Part shown: in pieces, positions 15,144-20,345 of the stretch
How positions within the stretch are numbered: the stretch's first letter is position 1
How the letters are laid out: the number at the start of each line of letters is the position of its first letter
DNA from: Symbiobacteriaceae bacterium
GTDB taxonomy: Bacteria > Bacillota_E > Symbiobacteriia > Symbiobacteriales > Symbiobacteriaceae
Reading direction: 5' to 3'
Assembly (NCBI GenBank): GCA_027356675.1
Contig: DAHVXO010000368.1
Coordinates: 1-20,345 of the forward strand
Length of the DNA stretch: 20,345 nt
The notes under the pieces: model-generated
The model's database searches: none
The model's input: the letters and a program-made list of their open reading frames with translations, nothing else
Told to the model about the DNA's origin: nothing
Made by a program: the position numbers and the translations under genes

Positions 15144-15156
15144 TCGATCAACGCGC

Positions 15157-15190
15157 AGCGTCCCCTTCCTTGGGGTAGGAAGGGGACGCT
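15157..15190 (-). terminator. Strong hairpin downstream of groES
   Basis: A perfect 14-bp stem (15157-15170 with 15177-15190) encloses a 6-nt loop, beginning 25 nt after the groES stop. The transcript continues with GCGCGTTG, not a U-run. It may be a Rho-assisted terminator or a 3'-end stabiliser rather than a classical intrinsic terminator. Confidence 0.6.
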
Positions 15191-15215
15191 TGCGGATGCC
15201 AGATCCAGGCCGCAA

Positions 15216-15494
15216 TCAGTCGCGGACCAGCGCCAGGATTTCGTTGCGCTGCAGCAGGAGCGCCTTCTTGCCATTCACCTCGACCTCGTCGCCGGTGTAC
15301 TTGCCGTACAGGATCCGGTCGCCAGCCTTTACCTTCTCCCGGAGATCCTCGTCGGTTCCTACAGCCAGCACGATCCCGGTGCGGGGCTTCTCCTTGGCCG
15401 TATCCGGCAGGTACAGCCCGCCCGATGTTTTCGCCGCAGCACCGGGCTCGTCCACAGCCACTAAGACGCGATCATCAAGGGGTTCAATCGTCAT
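15216..15494 (-). CDS. groES: Co-chaperonin GroES without an adjacent groEL
   Basis: It forms the heptameric lid of the GroEL folding chamber in the cytoplasm. The 92 residues are full length for the family. It has the N-terminal IEPLDDRVLV, the mobile loop with TSGGLYLPDTAKEKP (GroEL-binding region, 23-37), GDRILYGKYTGDEV and C-terminal LLLQRNEILAL. The start is ATG 15494 with GGAGGG 7 nt upstream. groEL normally follows groES directly, but here a hairpin and about 800 nt of non-coding DNA follow. It lies 54 nt downstream of the Sec-glutaredoxin-like gene with no promoter visible between them, so the two are probably co-transcribed. It may be a second, specialised groES copy; the main groESL operon would lie elsewhere. 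Confidence 0.95.
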   Translation of the reverse strand: MTIEPLDDRVLVAVDEPGAAAKTSGGLYLPDTAKEKPRTGIVLAVGTDEDLREKVKAGDRILYGKYTGDEVEVNGKKALLLQRNEILALVRD

Positions 15495-15548
15495 GTTGTG
15501 TCCCTCCTATGCGTTCTCAGGCATCGAGAGGCCTGTCCATTGCACAGA

Positions 15549-15800
15549 TCAGGTGCGCAGTCCAAGAAGCCGGTCAATCTGAGTCTGATCAAAGCCGACC
15601 ACCGGCCGGCTACCGATCAGGGTCACCGGTACCCCCGTCTGCCCGGTCATCCGGACGAGGTCCCGAGCAGCGGCTTGGTCCCGGGAGACATCGACCTCCC
15701 GGAACTGGAAACCCTTGCTCTGGAGGTACTGCTTGACCCGACGGCACCACGGTCAGGTAGGGGTTGTGAAGACGACAATCCGAGGCTGTGTCTCGCTCAT
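15549..15800 (-). CDS. Glutaredoxin-like protein with in-frame TGA at the active-site Cys (probable selenoprotein)
   Basis: Read through one TGA (15753-15755), the frame from ATG 15800 gives 83 residues ending at TGA 15549-15551. It has a complete glutaredoxin/NrdH-like thioredoxin fold: strand IVVFTTPT, active site U-P-W-C (U16, Cys19), helix RRVKQYLQSKGF, strand FREVDVS, the cis-Pro region TGVPVTLIG (55-63), then VVGFD and a C-terminal helix. The TGA falls exactly on the catalytic N-terminal Cys, where selenocysteine is known in UxxC redox proteins, and everything after it stays in frame and conserved in type. Expected role: thiol/disulfide or peroxide-linked redox chemistry. The alternatives are a TGC-to-TGA mutation or a sequencing error. 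A G-run precedes the start with 6 nt spacing instead of a clean GGAGG. Confidence 0.8.
15721..15755 (-). promoter_or_regulatory. Candidate bacterial SECIS element
   Basis: Directly after the in-frame UGA, the RNA can pair GGGU (nt 17-20 counted from the U of UGA) with ACCU (29-32) around the 8-nt loop CAAGCAGU. UGG (7-9) can extend the stem with CCA (33-35) across a one-sided internal loop. Distance from UGA suits a bacterial SECIS, but the loop does not have G in its first two positions, so this exact fold is uncertain. An alternative fold, GGU-GC with GC-ACC, has G near the loop start but sits close to UGA. Confidence 0.35.
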
Positions 15801-15822
15801 GCGATTCCCCCCCATTGTATTA

Positions 15823-15843
15823 ATACCATACCCCGTATGGTAT
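15823..15843. promoter_or_regulatory. Perfect 9-3-9 operator dyad before the Sec-glutaredoxin/groES genes
   Basis: ATACCATAC, three C, then GTATGGTAT form a perfect 21-bp dyad 22 nt upstream of the start. A minus-strand TATTAA directly follows the dyad and could be the -10, which would place the dyad between -10 and -35, as in MerR-type promoters. The AT-ACC/GGT-AT ends and C/G-rich middle also resemble CsoR/CstR-family operators. The region 15844-15960 to its right holds no gene I can support. Confidence 0.7.
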
Positions 15844-15960
15844 CTATCCTTTAGAACTCGCATTCGCCGAGATAGATACGGCTGCTCAGGTGAAATGCCG
15901 ACGTTGCACCCAGGGAGCTGTTCCGACAGGCCACGGTGTTTGGAGCGCCGGGGTTCAGCC

Positions 15961-16554
15961 TCAAGACGGTGTCAGCCCCTCCAGGTGGGTGGTGTCGCCA
16001 GTCGGCCCGACCGCCCGGGGGTGCCCCCCTTCCCAGTCCACAACGGTCAGGCCGGCCAGGGGTGCCGCCACAGCCCAGAACGGCTGATCCAACCAGAAGG
16101 AGAGAAGGGCCCGCAGCGTGCCGCCGTGGGTCACCACGAGGGCGCCGTCCTGCAGAGGCAGGGCGGCGAGGGCACGCCGCCGCAGCTCAGCCAGACTCTC
16201 GCCCCCCGGCGGCGCATGCCGCTCGGGATCGGCGAGCCACGCTGACACCGGCCCGGCAGCCGCCAGCATCATCTCCGCGTAGGTCAGCCCGGACCACGCC
16301 CCGAAGTTGACCTCGCGTAGACCCGGGTCTGCCCGGACCGTCAGGCCGTGCTCCGCCGCGATGATCTCTGCCGTTTCCCGCGCCCGCCTGAGGTCGCTGC
16401 TCCAGACGGCCGTCAGCCTCTCGCCGGCGAGTCGGCAGGCCAGGGCGCCGGCCTGCGCCCGGCCGGCCGCGCTGAGTGGTACATCCTCCCAGCCAATGTA
16501 GCGCCGCTCCCGATTGCCCTCGGCCTCCCCGTGCCGGACCAGGTACAGCCTCAT
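15961..16554 (-). CDS. cobC: Histidine phosphatase, probable alpha-ribazole phosphatase
   Basis: Probably removes phosphate from alpha-ribazole 5'-phosphate, or from cobalamin 5'-phosphate, in nucleotide-loop assembly. Of 197 residues, RHG (7-9) holds the phospho-accepting His8. Arg57 (LRRARET), Glu81 (LREVNFGAWSGL) and His143 (VVTHGG) complete the phosphoglycerate-mutase-like active site. It is the last cobalamin gene of the run, and its ATG overlaps the cobD stop (16551-16554, ATGA). The family contains many broad phosphatases; assignment to cobC rests mainly on the operon. Confidence 0.82.
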   Translation of the reverse strand: MRLYLVRHGEAEGNRERRYIGWEDVPLSAAGRAQAGALACRLAGERLTAVWSSDLRRARETAEIIAAEHGLTVRADPGLREVNFGAWSGLTYAEMMLAAAGPVSAWLADPERHAPPGGESLAELRRRALAALPLQDGALVVTHGGTLRALLSFWLDQPFWAVAAPLAGLTVVDWEGGHPRAVGPTGDTTHLEGLTPS

Positions 16555-17609
16555 GGCCGCAGCGCCTCCAGCAGTCTCAGATTCTCAGGGTGGGACCGGA
16601 CCGCCAGCCTCACGTGGAATGGGGTCAGACCGGCGAAAGAGCGGCAATCGCGAATCAGGATCCCCTGCGGGCCGAGCCGTTCCTGGATCACCGGGGCCGG
16701 CTCCGGCGCCCGCACCAGGATGAAGTTGGCCGACGGCGGCTCCACGGCGTAACCCGGGAGTTTGGCCAGCTCGCCAGCCAGAAAGTCGCGCTCCTGCCGG
16801 ACCCACGCCAGGGTCCGGCGGGCGTACTCCCGGTCGGCCAGCGCCGCAAGCCCCCCCGCCTGGGCCGGGGCACCGACGCTCCAGGGGTCCCGCACGGCGT
16901 CCAGGGCCGCCACCAGTTCCGGCCGCGCCAGGGCGTACCCGACCCGCAGCCCCGGCATCGCGTAGAACTTGGTCAGCGACCGGACCACCACCAGGTTCGG
17001 CCGCGTCCGGACGTAGGGGATGACCGACCCGGCCTCGCCGGAGTCGGTCAGGTCAATGAAGGCCTCGTCCACCACCACCGTGGCCGGAGTTCCGTCGACC
17101 ACGGCCATCACCGCCGAGGGTGTTAGCAGCCGCCCGGTCGGGTTGTGGGGGTTGCACAGAAACAGGAGTTCGCCGGTCTGCATGCTACCCGCAGGCAGGG
17201 CATCCGATCCCCCGCCGTCTCCCGGCCGCGCATCCCACTCCATGACGGCGGCTCCCACCGCCCGGGCCGCACGGGCATACTCGGCGAAACCGGGGACGGG
17301 TACGGCCACCCGCTTCCCCGCCGCCGCCCGCGCCAACAGGTGGATCACCTCTGCCGCACCGTTGCCGACCAGCACCGCCCCTTCCGCCACGCCGTGGCGG
17401 CGAGCAAGGGCGGCCCGAAGGCTCCGGGAGTACGGTTCAGGGTAGTGGCGCACGCCCGTGACCGACGCCGCCACCGCCGCCAGCACGCCGGCGGGCGGCC
17501 CGAACGGGTTGATGTTGGCGCTGAAGTCGGCAATCGCCGCCGGATCGAGCCCCCAGCGAGCGGCGGCCGCCAGCACGTCCCCGCCGTGGACCGGCGCCTC
17601 CCTTACCAT
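16551..17609 (-). CDS. cobD: L-threonine-O-3-phosphate decarboxylase
   Basis: A PLP enzyme that makes (R)-1-amino-2-propanol O-2-phosphate, the linker used by CbiB. The 352 residues show class-I aminotransferase-like features: the substrate-binding start HGGDVLAAAARWG and DFSANINPFGPP (28-39), CNPHNPTG (152-159), VVDEAF (179-184) and the PLP Lys214 in SLTKFYAMPGLRVGY. The start ATG 17609 has GGGAGG 9 nt upstream and overlaps the terminal codons of the cobS remnant (ATGGTAA). The DFSANINPFGPP segment separates it from histidinol-phosphate aminotransferase, its nearest relative. With cbiB reduced to a remnant here, its product would need a CbiB encoded elsewhere. Confidence 0.9.
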   Translation of the reverse strand: MVREAPVHGGDVLAAAARWGLDPAAIADFSANINPFGPPAGVLAAVAASVTGVRHYPEPYSRSLRAALARRHGVAEGAVLVGNGAAEVIHLLARAAAGKRVAVPVPGFAEYARAARAVGAAVMEWDARPGDGGGSDALPAGSMQTGELLFLCNPHNPTGRLLTPSAVMAVVDGTPATVVVDEAFIDLTDSGEAGSVIPYVRTRPNLVVVRSLTKFYAMPGLRVGYALARPELVAALDAVRDPWSVGAPAQAGGLAALADREYARRTLAWVRQERDFLAGELAKLPGYAVEPPSANFILVRAPEPAPVIQERLGPQGILIRDCRSFAGLTPFHVRLAVRSHPENLRLLEALRP

Positions 17610-17722
17610 GAGAGCGCACCTCCCGGCACTGCAGCGGCGCCCAGGAGGCCGAGCCCCAGCGCTCCGGCCGCCGCAACCCGACCCAGAGGAATGCGGGTGA
17701 GAAAGGAGAGGGCAATGCGCAT
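17603..17722 (-). pseudogene. cobS: 39-codon remnant of cobS (cobalamin synthase) with interior lost
   Basis: The ATG at 17722 shares one base with the stop of the CobU-CobA frame (TGATG), and the stop at 17603-17605 overlaps the cobD start. The peptide begins MRIALSFLTRIPLGR, matching the start of CobS/CobV cobalamin synthases (xxLxFLTRIPV). It then goes straight into one hydrophobic Ala/Gly/Leu segment and ends. Intact CobS is about 250 residues with several helices. Both couplings to neighbours survive while the catalytic middle is gone, which points to a clean interior deletion. If the rest of the genome has no other copy, the last step joining alpha-ribazole to the corrin would be missing. 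Confidence 0.65.
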
Positions 17723-18861
17723 CAGAATTCGAGCCCCCGGACGGCGCCGATCCCGGCCTGGAAATGGTGCTTGACCAGCCTCATTTCCGTGACCAGATCG
17801 GCCGCCTCGATCAGCGCTTGGGGCGCTCCCCGCCCGGTCAGAAAGACGTGGAGTTTCGTGGGCTTCTCCGCCTGCAGCCAGCGGATCACCGCTGCCGGAT
17901 CCAGCCCGCCCAGGGCGATGGCGACGTTGATCTCGTCCAGCACCATCAGGTCGTAGGCGCCGGTGGCCGCCTTCTCCCGGGCAAAATCAAACGTCCCCTG
18001 CATCTGCGCAAAGTGCTCCTCCTCGGTCTTATGGCTGGGCCGGAAACGCATGAAGCCATAGCCCATCTGGTGCATCTCGACGCCCAGAATCTCCATAGCC
18101 TTCTGCTCGCCGGTCCGCCAGTTGCCTTTCACGAACTGGATCACAATCGGCTTCAGCCCCTGCCCGACTGCGCGCACCACCGTGCCAAAGGCGGCGGTGG
18201 ACTTGCCCTTGCCGTCGCCGGTGTTGATGAGGATCAGCCCGCGGTCCAAATCCTTCGCGACCCCCAGGTTCTTGCTCATGCGCTCACCCTCCACAGAACC
18301 AGCACTCCGATCAGCACGCCGAGACAGGTCGCCAGGCACATCAGCCGGACGGTCCGCCAGCCGCTTCACATCGACGGGAATGCCGGCAAAGCAGACAAAG
18401 ACCTGCTCCGCCCGGGCCGCCAGGTACTGGTTGGCACGGCCCAGCACGTCCCGGAACAGCCGCCCCAGCCTGTGCTCCGGCACGACCCCCATCCCGACCT
18501 CGTTGGAGACGGCGATCACGTCTGCGTCCAGATCTGCCAGCGCCTCCAACTCCTTCATCAACGCCTCCTCGCAGCCCTCTTCGTCACGGAGCAGGTGATT
18601 GGAGGCCAGAAACGAGACGCAGTCGAGCAGCACCACCCCCCGGACGTCTCGGACGGCAGCGGCCGGATGGTACCCCTCCTCCACGGTGCGCCAGTGGGCG
18701 GGGCGTTCGGCCCGGTGCCGGGCGATCCGATCGGCCATCTCCGCATCGGTCACCGCTCCCGTGGCCAGGTAGGTAACGGTATCGTAGCATGCGGCCAGCC
18801 GCTCGGCATAGCGGCTCTTGCCGCTGCGCGCCCCGCCGAGCACAAGAATCAGCCTGCCCAA
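17722..18861 (-). CDS. cobU: CobU-CobA fusion: adenosylcobinamide kinase/guanylyltransferase plus corrinoid adenosyltransferase
   Basis: Of 379 residues, 1-168 are CobU: P-loop GGARSGKS (9-16), RIARHRAERPAHWRTVEE with the guanylylated-type His49, LLDCVSFLASN and SNEVGMGVVPEHRLGR. Residues 195-379 are CobA/CobO: P-loop NTGDGKGKST (213-222), QFVKGNWRTGE, and VLDEINVAIALG (307-318). The linker 169-194 is low-complexity and has no family match. A perfect ribosome site (GGAGG, 8 nt) precedes ATG 18279 at residue 195, so CobA can also be made alone (185 residues). The TTG at 18861 is preferred because GGAGGGG lies 9 nt before it and family homology begins there; ATG 18882 has no site. The fusion looks secondary, caused by loss of cbiB between the two. 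Confidence 0.85.
   Translation of the reverse strand: MGRLILVLGGARSGKSRYAERLAACYDTVTYLATGAVTDAEMADRIARHRAERPAHWRTVEEGYHPAAAVRDVRGVVLLDCVSFLASNHLLRDEEGCEEALMKELEALADLDADVIAVSNEVGMGVVPEHRLGRLFRDVLGRANQYLAARAEQVFVCFAGIPVDVKRLADRPADVPGDLSRRADRSAGSVEGERMSKNLGVAKDLDRGLILINTGDGKGKSTAAFGTVVRAVGQGLKPIVIQFVKGNWRTGEQKAMEILGVEMHQMGYGFMRFRPSHKTEEEHFAQMQGTFDFAREKAATGAYDLMVLDEINVAIALGGLDPAAVIRWLQAEKPTKLHVFLTGRGAPQALIEAADLVTEMRLVKHHFQAGIGAVRGLEF
18276..18365 (-). pseudogene. cbiB: C-terminal remnant of a membrane gene, probably cbiB, inside the CobU-CobA linker
   Basis: In a different frame from CobU-CobA, 29 codons after an in-frame stop encode SGWRTVRLMCLATCLGVLIG followed by VLVLWRVSA, a single hydrophobic helix. 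The stop overlaps the cobA start as ATGA (18276-18279), the spacing expected of a genuine upstream gene. CbiB proteins often end in a basic (I)RRxxRLM stretch plus a last helix, and cbiB commonly sits between cobU and cobA/cobS. The match is by pattern and context only; a different membrane gene is possible. Confidence 0.45.
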
Positions 18862-18865
18862 CCGA

Positions 18866-18943
18866 TCACTCCCCTCCTTCATCGGATCCGCCGATGTGCC
18901 CGCTCAGGTGCCGGCGGGCCCGGGCCATCCGGGAGGGATTCAT
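18866..18943 (-). pseudogene. 25-codon scar where btuC/btuD would be expected
   Basis: The ATG at 18943 overlaps the btuF stop as ATGA (18940-18943). The frame encodes a short basic N-terminus, MNPSRMARARRHL, then SGHIGGSDEGGE, and stops at TGA 18866, 5 nt before the cobU start. Start coupling and the correctly placed stop suggest the fused ends of one or two deleted genes. In btuF operons the permease btuC and the ATPase btuD normally follow. The peptide is too short to identify, so this is inferred from position. Confidence 0.4.
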
Positions 18944-19917
18944 TGCTTGAAGAGTTCGGGATGAATCGTCTCGGCCAACCACTTCAAGCCGAGCACCAGG
19001 CGGGGCCCGGGGCGGGAGACCAGGTTCGCGTCCTCCACGCCATACACCCGAGCTTCCTTGACCGCCTTCAGGCCTTCCCAGCCCTGCTGGGTCTTGACCT
19101 TCTCTGCTGCATCCCGGGTGCTGGCGATCATGATGTCGGGGTTGGCGGCAACCAACTGCTCGGCGCTGAAGTTCGCCCAGCCCTTCACGCTTGCCCCCAC
19201 GTTCTCACCACCGGCCAGCCGGATCAGATCGTCGATGAAGGTTCCGGAACCGGCGGTCATCAACGGATTGTCCCAAACCTGGTAGAAGACCTTGGGCTTG
19301 CCGGCGGCCTTGCCGGTCTTGTCGGTAATCACCTTGACCGCCTTCTGCATCTCGACCGTCACCTTGTCGGCCTGCTCCTGGGCATTCAGAATCAGGCCGA
19401 GGCTCTTGATGCCCGCATAGAGCTCGTCAAAGTTCTTGGGATCCACCACGAAGACATTCAGCTTGTAGTCGGTCACCAGCTTATCGCGGGCATCCTTGCT
19501 GCCGCCGATCATCAAGAGCAGGTCGGGCTGCTTGCCGACGATTTGCTCATAGTTGGGGGGCGCGAAGCCGCCGATCGAGTCGATCTGCTTGACCTCCGGT
19601 GGATAGTCATCGAACTGGGAACGGCCCACCAGCGCACCGCCCTTGCCCACGGCGAAGACCAGCTCCGTGTTGGAGGGCGCCACGGACACGATGCGCTTGG
19701 GTTCAGCGGGGATGGTCACGTCACGGCCGGCACCGTCCCTTACCGTGATCGGATAGGTGGTCTGCCGGGACTGCTTGGGCTGTTCGGTCTGCGGGACCTT
19801 GGTCTCCTTCGCCGCCCCGGCCGGGGCGGGCTGGGTGGCGGCGCCGCCGCATCCGGTCAGCACCAACACGATCAGCAGCAGCGAAGCCAACAGGTTCATC
19901 CAGTTACGGCGTCTCAT
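18940..19917 (-). CDS. btuF: Cobalamin-type ABC transporter substrate-binding lipoprotein
   Basis: Captures a corrinoid (B12 or cobinamide) outside the membrane for a BtuCD-type importer. The 325 residues start with a lipoprotein signal (RRR, hydrophobic run, VLTGC with Cys23) and a Pro/Ala/Lys/Gln linker. The two-lobed Peripla_BP_2 fold follows: PKRIVSVAPSNTELVFAVG, DYPPEVKQIDSIGGFAPPNYEQI, and ANPDIMIAS. ATG 19917 is preferred, about 10 nt after GGAG; a TTG at 19926 lies too close to that site. Iron-siderophore binding proteins share the fold, but the flanking cobU, cobA, cobD and cobC genes point to corrinoid. Its permease and ATPase partners are absent from the expected position downstream. 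Confidence 0.85.
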   Translation of the reverse strand: MRRRNWMNLLASLLLIVLVLTGCGGAATQPAPAGAAKETKVPQTEQPKQSRQTTYPITVRDGAGRDVTIPAEPKRIVSVAPSNTELVFAVGKGGALVGRSQFDDYPPEVKQIDSIGGFAPPNYEQIVGKQPDLLLMIGGSKDARDKLVTDYKLNVFVVDPKNFDELYAGIKSLGLILNAQEQADKVTVEMQKAVKVITDKTGKAAGKPKVFYQVWDNPLMTAGSGTFIDDLIRLAGGENVGASVKGWANFSAEQLVAANPDIMIASTRDAAEKVKTQQGWEGLKAVKEARVYGVEDANLVSRPGPRLVLGLKWLAETIHPELFKQ

Positions 19918-19948
19918 GATGCCCAATCTCCTCCTGTAAGTTGAATCA

Positions 19949-20345
19949 TCAGTTCGTCAGGCGGCCCACGAGCGTCCAGGGCCTGTCCAGCACCAGGGAC
20001 AGAGCTGGCAGCGTACCCGGGGCAACGGCCACGAGACAGGTAGTGCTCGGGCCCGCCGACCCGGTCAGGTCCCACCCGGGTTCCGGGGTCAGGGCCTCGG
20101 CTCGCAGGCCGGCAGAGGCGGCCATGTCCGCCAGCTCCCCGGCAATGCCCCGGGAGCCGACGGGAAGCAGGTCATGGATATGGGGATCGCGGGTCAGGGC
20201 GATCACCAGCGGCAGATCCGCGATGTCGGGGTCATCCAGCGAGACCGCAGCGCCGACCCTGGGCCGGCCCACGGCCACGACCAGGTCGCCGGCGGCGGCC
20301 CGCCCGAAGGGGCGTTCCGACAGGGCCAGGGCGGTGATCCCCAGC
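19949..20345 (-). CDS. AIR-synthase-like protein, C-terminal part (possible alpha-ribazole kinase CblS)
   Basis: The gene is cut by the right edge; its last 131 codons are visible, ending at TGA 19949-19951. The sequence has the look of the AIR synthase/ThiL/HypE fold: GDLVVAVGRPRVGA, then DPHIHDLLPVGSRGIAGELADMAASAGL, a helix-strand pattern like the C-terminal domain of AIR synthases. In Firmicutes, AIR-synthase-like proteins near cobalamin genes include CblS, which phosphorylates alpha-ribazole and so feeds the CobC-substrate pool. Position immediately upstream of btuF, cobU and cobC supports that reading. ThiL or another ATP-dependent member cannot be excluded without the N-terminal half. 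Confidence 0.55.
   Translation of the reverse strand, partial: LGITALALSERPFGRAAAGDLVVAVGRPRVGAAVSLDDPDIADLPLVIALTRDPHIHDLLPVGSRGIAGELADMAASAGLRAEALTPEPGWDLTGSAGPSTTCLVAVAPGTLPALSLVLDRPWTLVGRLTN

Larger units (their letters stand above)
14615..15156. other. Non-coding stretch between the GGDEF/EAL region and groES
   Basis: No reading frame here has a recognisable product or a good ribosome site. The stretch contains a 14-bp perfect palindrome (CCAGCACGTGCTGG, 14661-14674) and two clusters of TTGTTCTSG-type repeats (14836-14875 and 15082-15143). It may be a decayed mobile or attachment region; nothing proves that. Confidence 0.4.

Noticed and set aside
15845..15960. Cobalamin riboswitch near the end of the cob genes
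   Set aside because: No B12-box was seen here or in the gaps before btuF and cobU. A switch, if any, would lie beyond the right edge.
17764..19944. Very long plus-strand open frame (726 codons) opposite the cobalamin genes
   Set aside because: It is antisense to cobU-cobA and btuF, rich in His, Gln, Gly and Arg, with no domain and no ribosome site. Such shadows are expected in GC-rich DNA.

Overview
The window looks like chromosomal DNA from a GC-rich, Gram-positive-type bacterium, most likely a high-GC Firmicute close to Symbiobacterium. This is inference. It rests on two Cys-anchored lipoproteins, strong GGAGG ribosome sites, frequent TTG/GTG starts, a TPP riboswitch with an intrinsic terminator, a probable selenoprotein, and gene order. 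Almost every gene lies on the minus strand, so operons read right to left. The only plus-strand gene trace is a broken exonuclease. No tRNA, rRNA, CRISPR array or intact mobile element was seen.

Layout. 59-4806: an ABC importer of the BMP/Nup nucleoside type (ATPase, two permeases, lipoprotein last). 4998-5738: a TetR-type regulator with its own promoter and a palindromic operator candidate. 6202-6408: a small CDGSH iron-sulfur protein. 6652-8301: two converging decayed genes, a DnaQ-like exonuclease and a sigma-54-type activator, each missing part of its catalytic core. 8437-10348: a thiamin operon (promoter, TPP riboswitch, terminator, TenI/ThiE-like gene, ThiS-ThiG fusion). 10375-14379: a 1334-residue membrane GAF/PAS/PAS/GGDEF/EAL protein. 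14380-15215: a non-coding stretch with an AT-rich palindromic island and two clusters of short repeats. 15216-15800: groES preceded by a glutaredoxin-like gene whose first active-site Cys codon is TGA, best read as selenocysteine. 15961 to the right edge: a cobalamin operon (AIR-synthase-like protein, BtuF, CobU-CobA, CobD, CobC).

How the genes fit together. The cobalamin block is most informative for what is missing. A usual order would be btuF-btuC-btuD-cobU-cbiB-cobA-cobS-cobD-cobC. Where btuC/btuD, cbiB and cobS belong there are only short reading frames of 25, 29 and 39 residues, and these keep the stop/start overlaps with their neighbours. With the two broken genes at 6.6-8.3 kb, this gives about five interior deletions in one 20 kb window. 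They are either real genome erosion or an assembly/cloning artefact, and the two must be separated before the B12 pathway is judged lost.

The main candidates for a new or under-described system are the Sec-glutaredoxin/groES operon behind a perfect 9-3-9 dyad, the repeated deletion scars, and the duplicated membrane sensor domain of the GGDEF/EAL protein.
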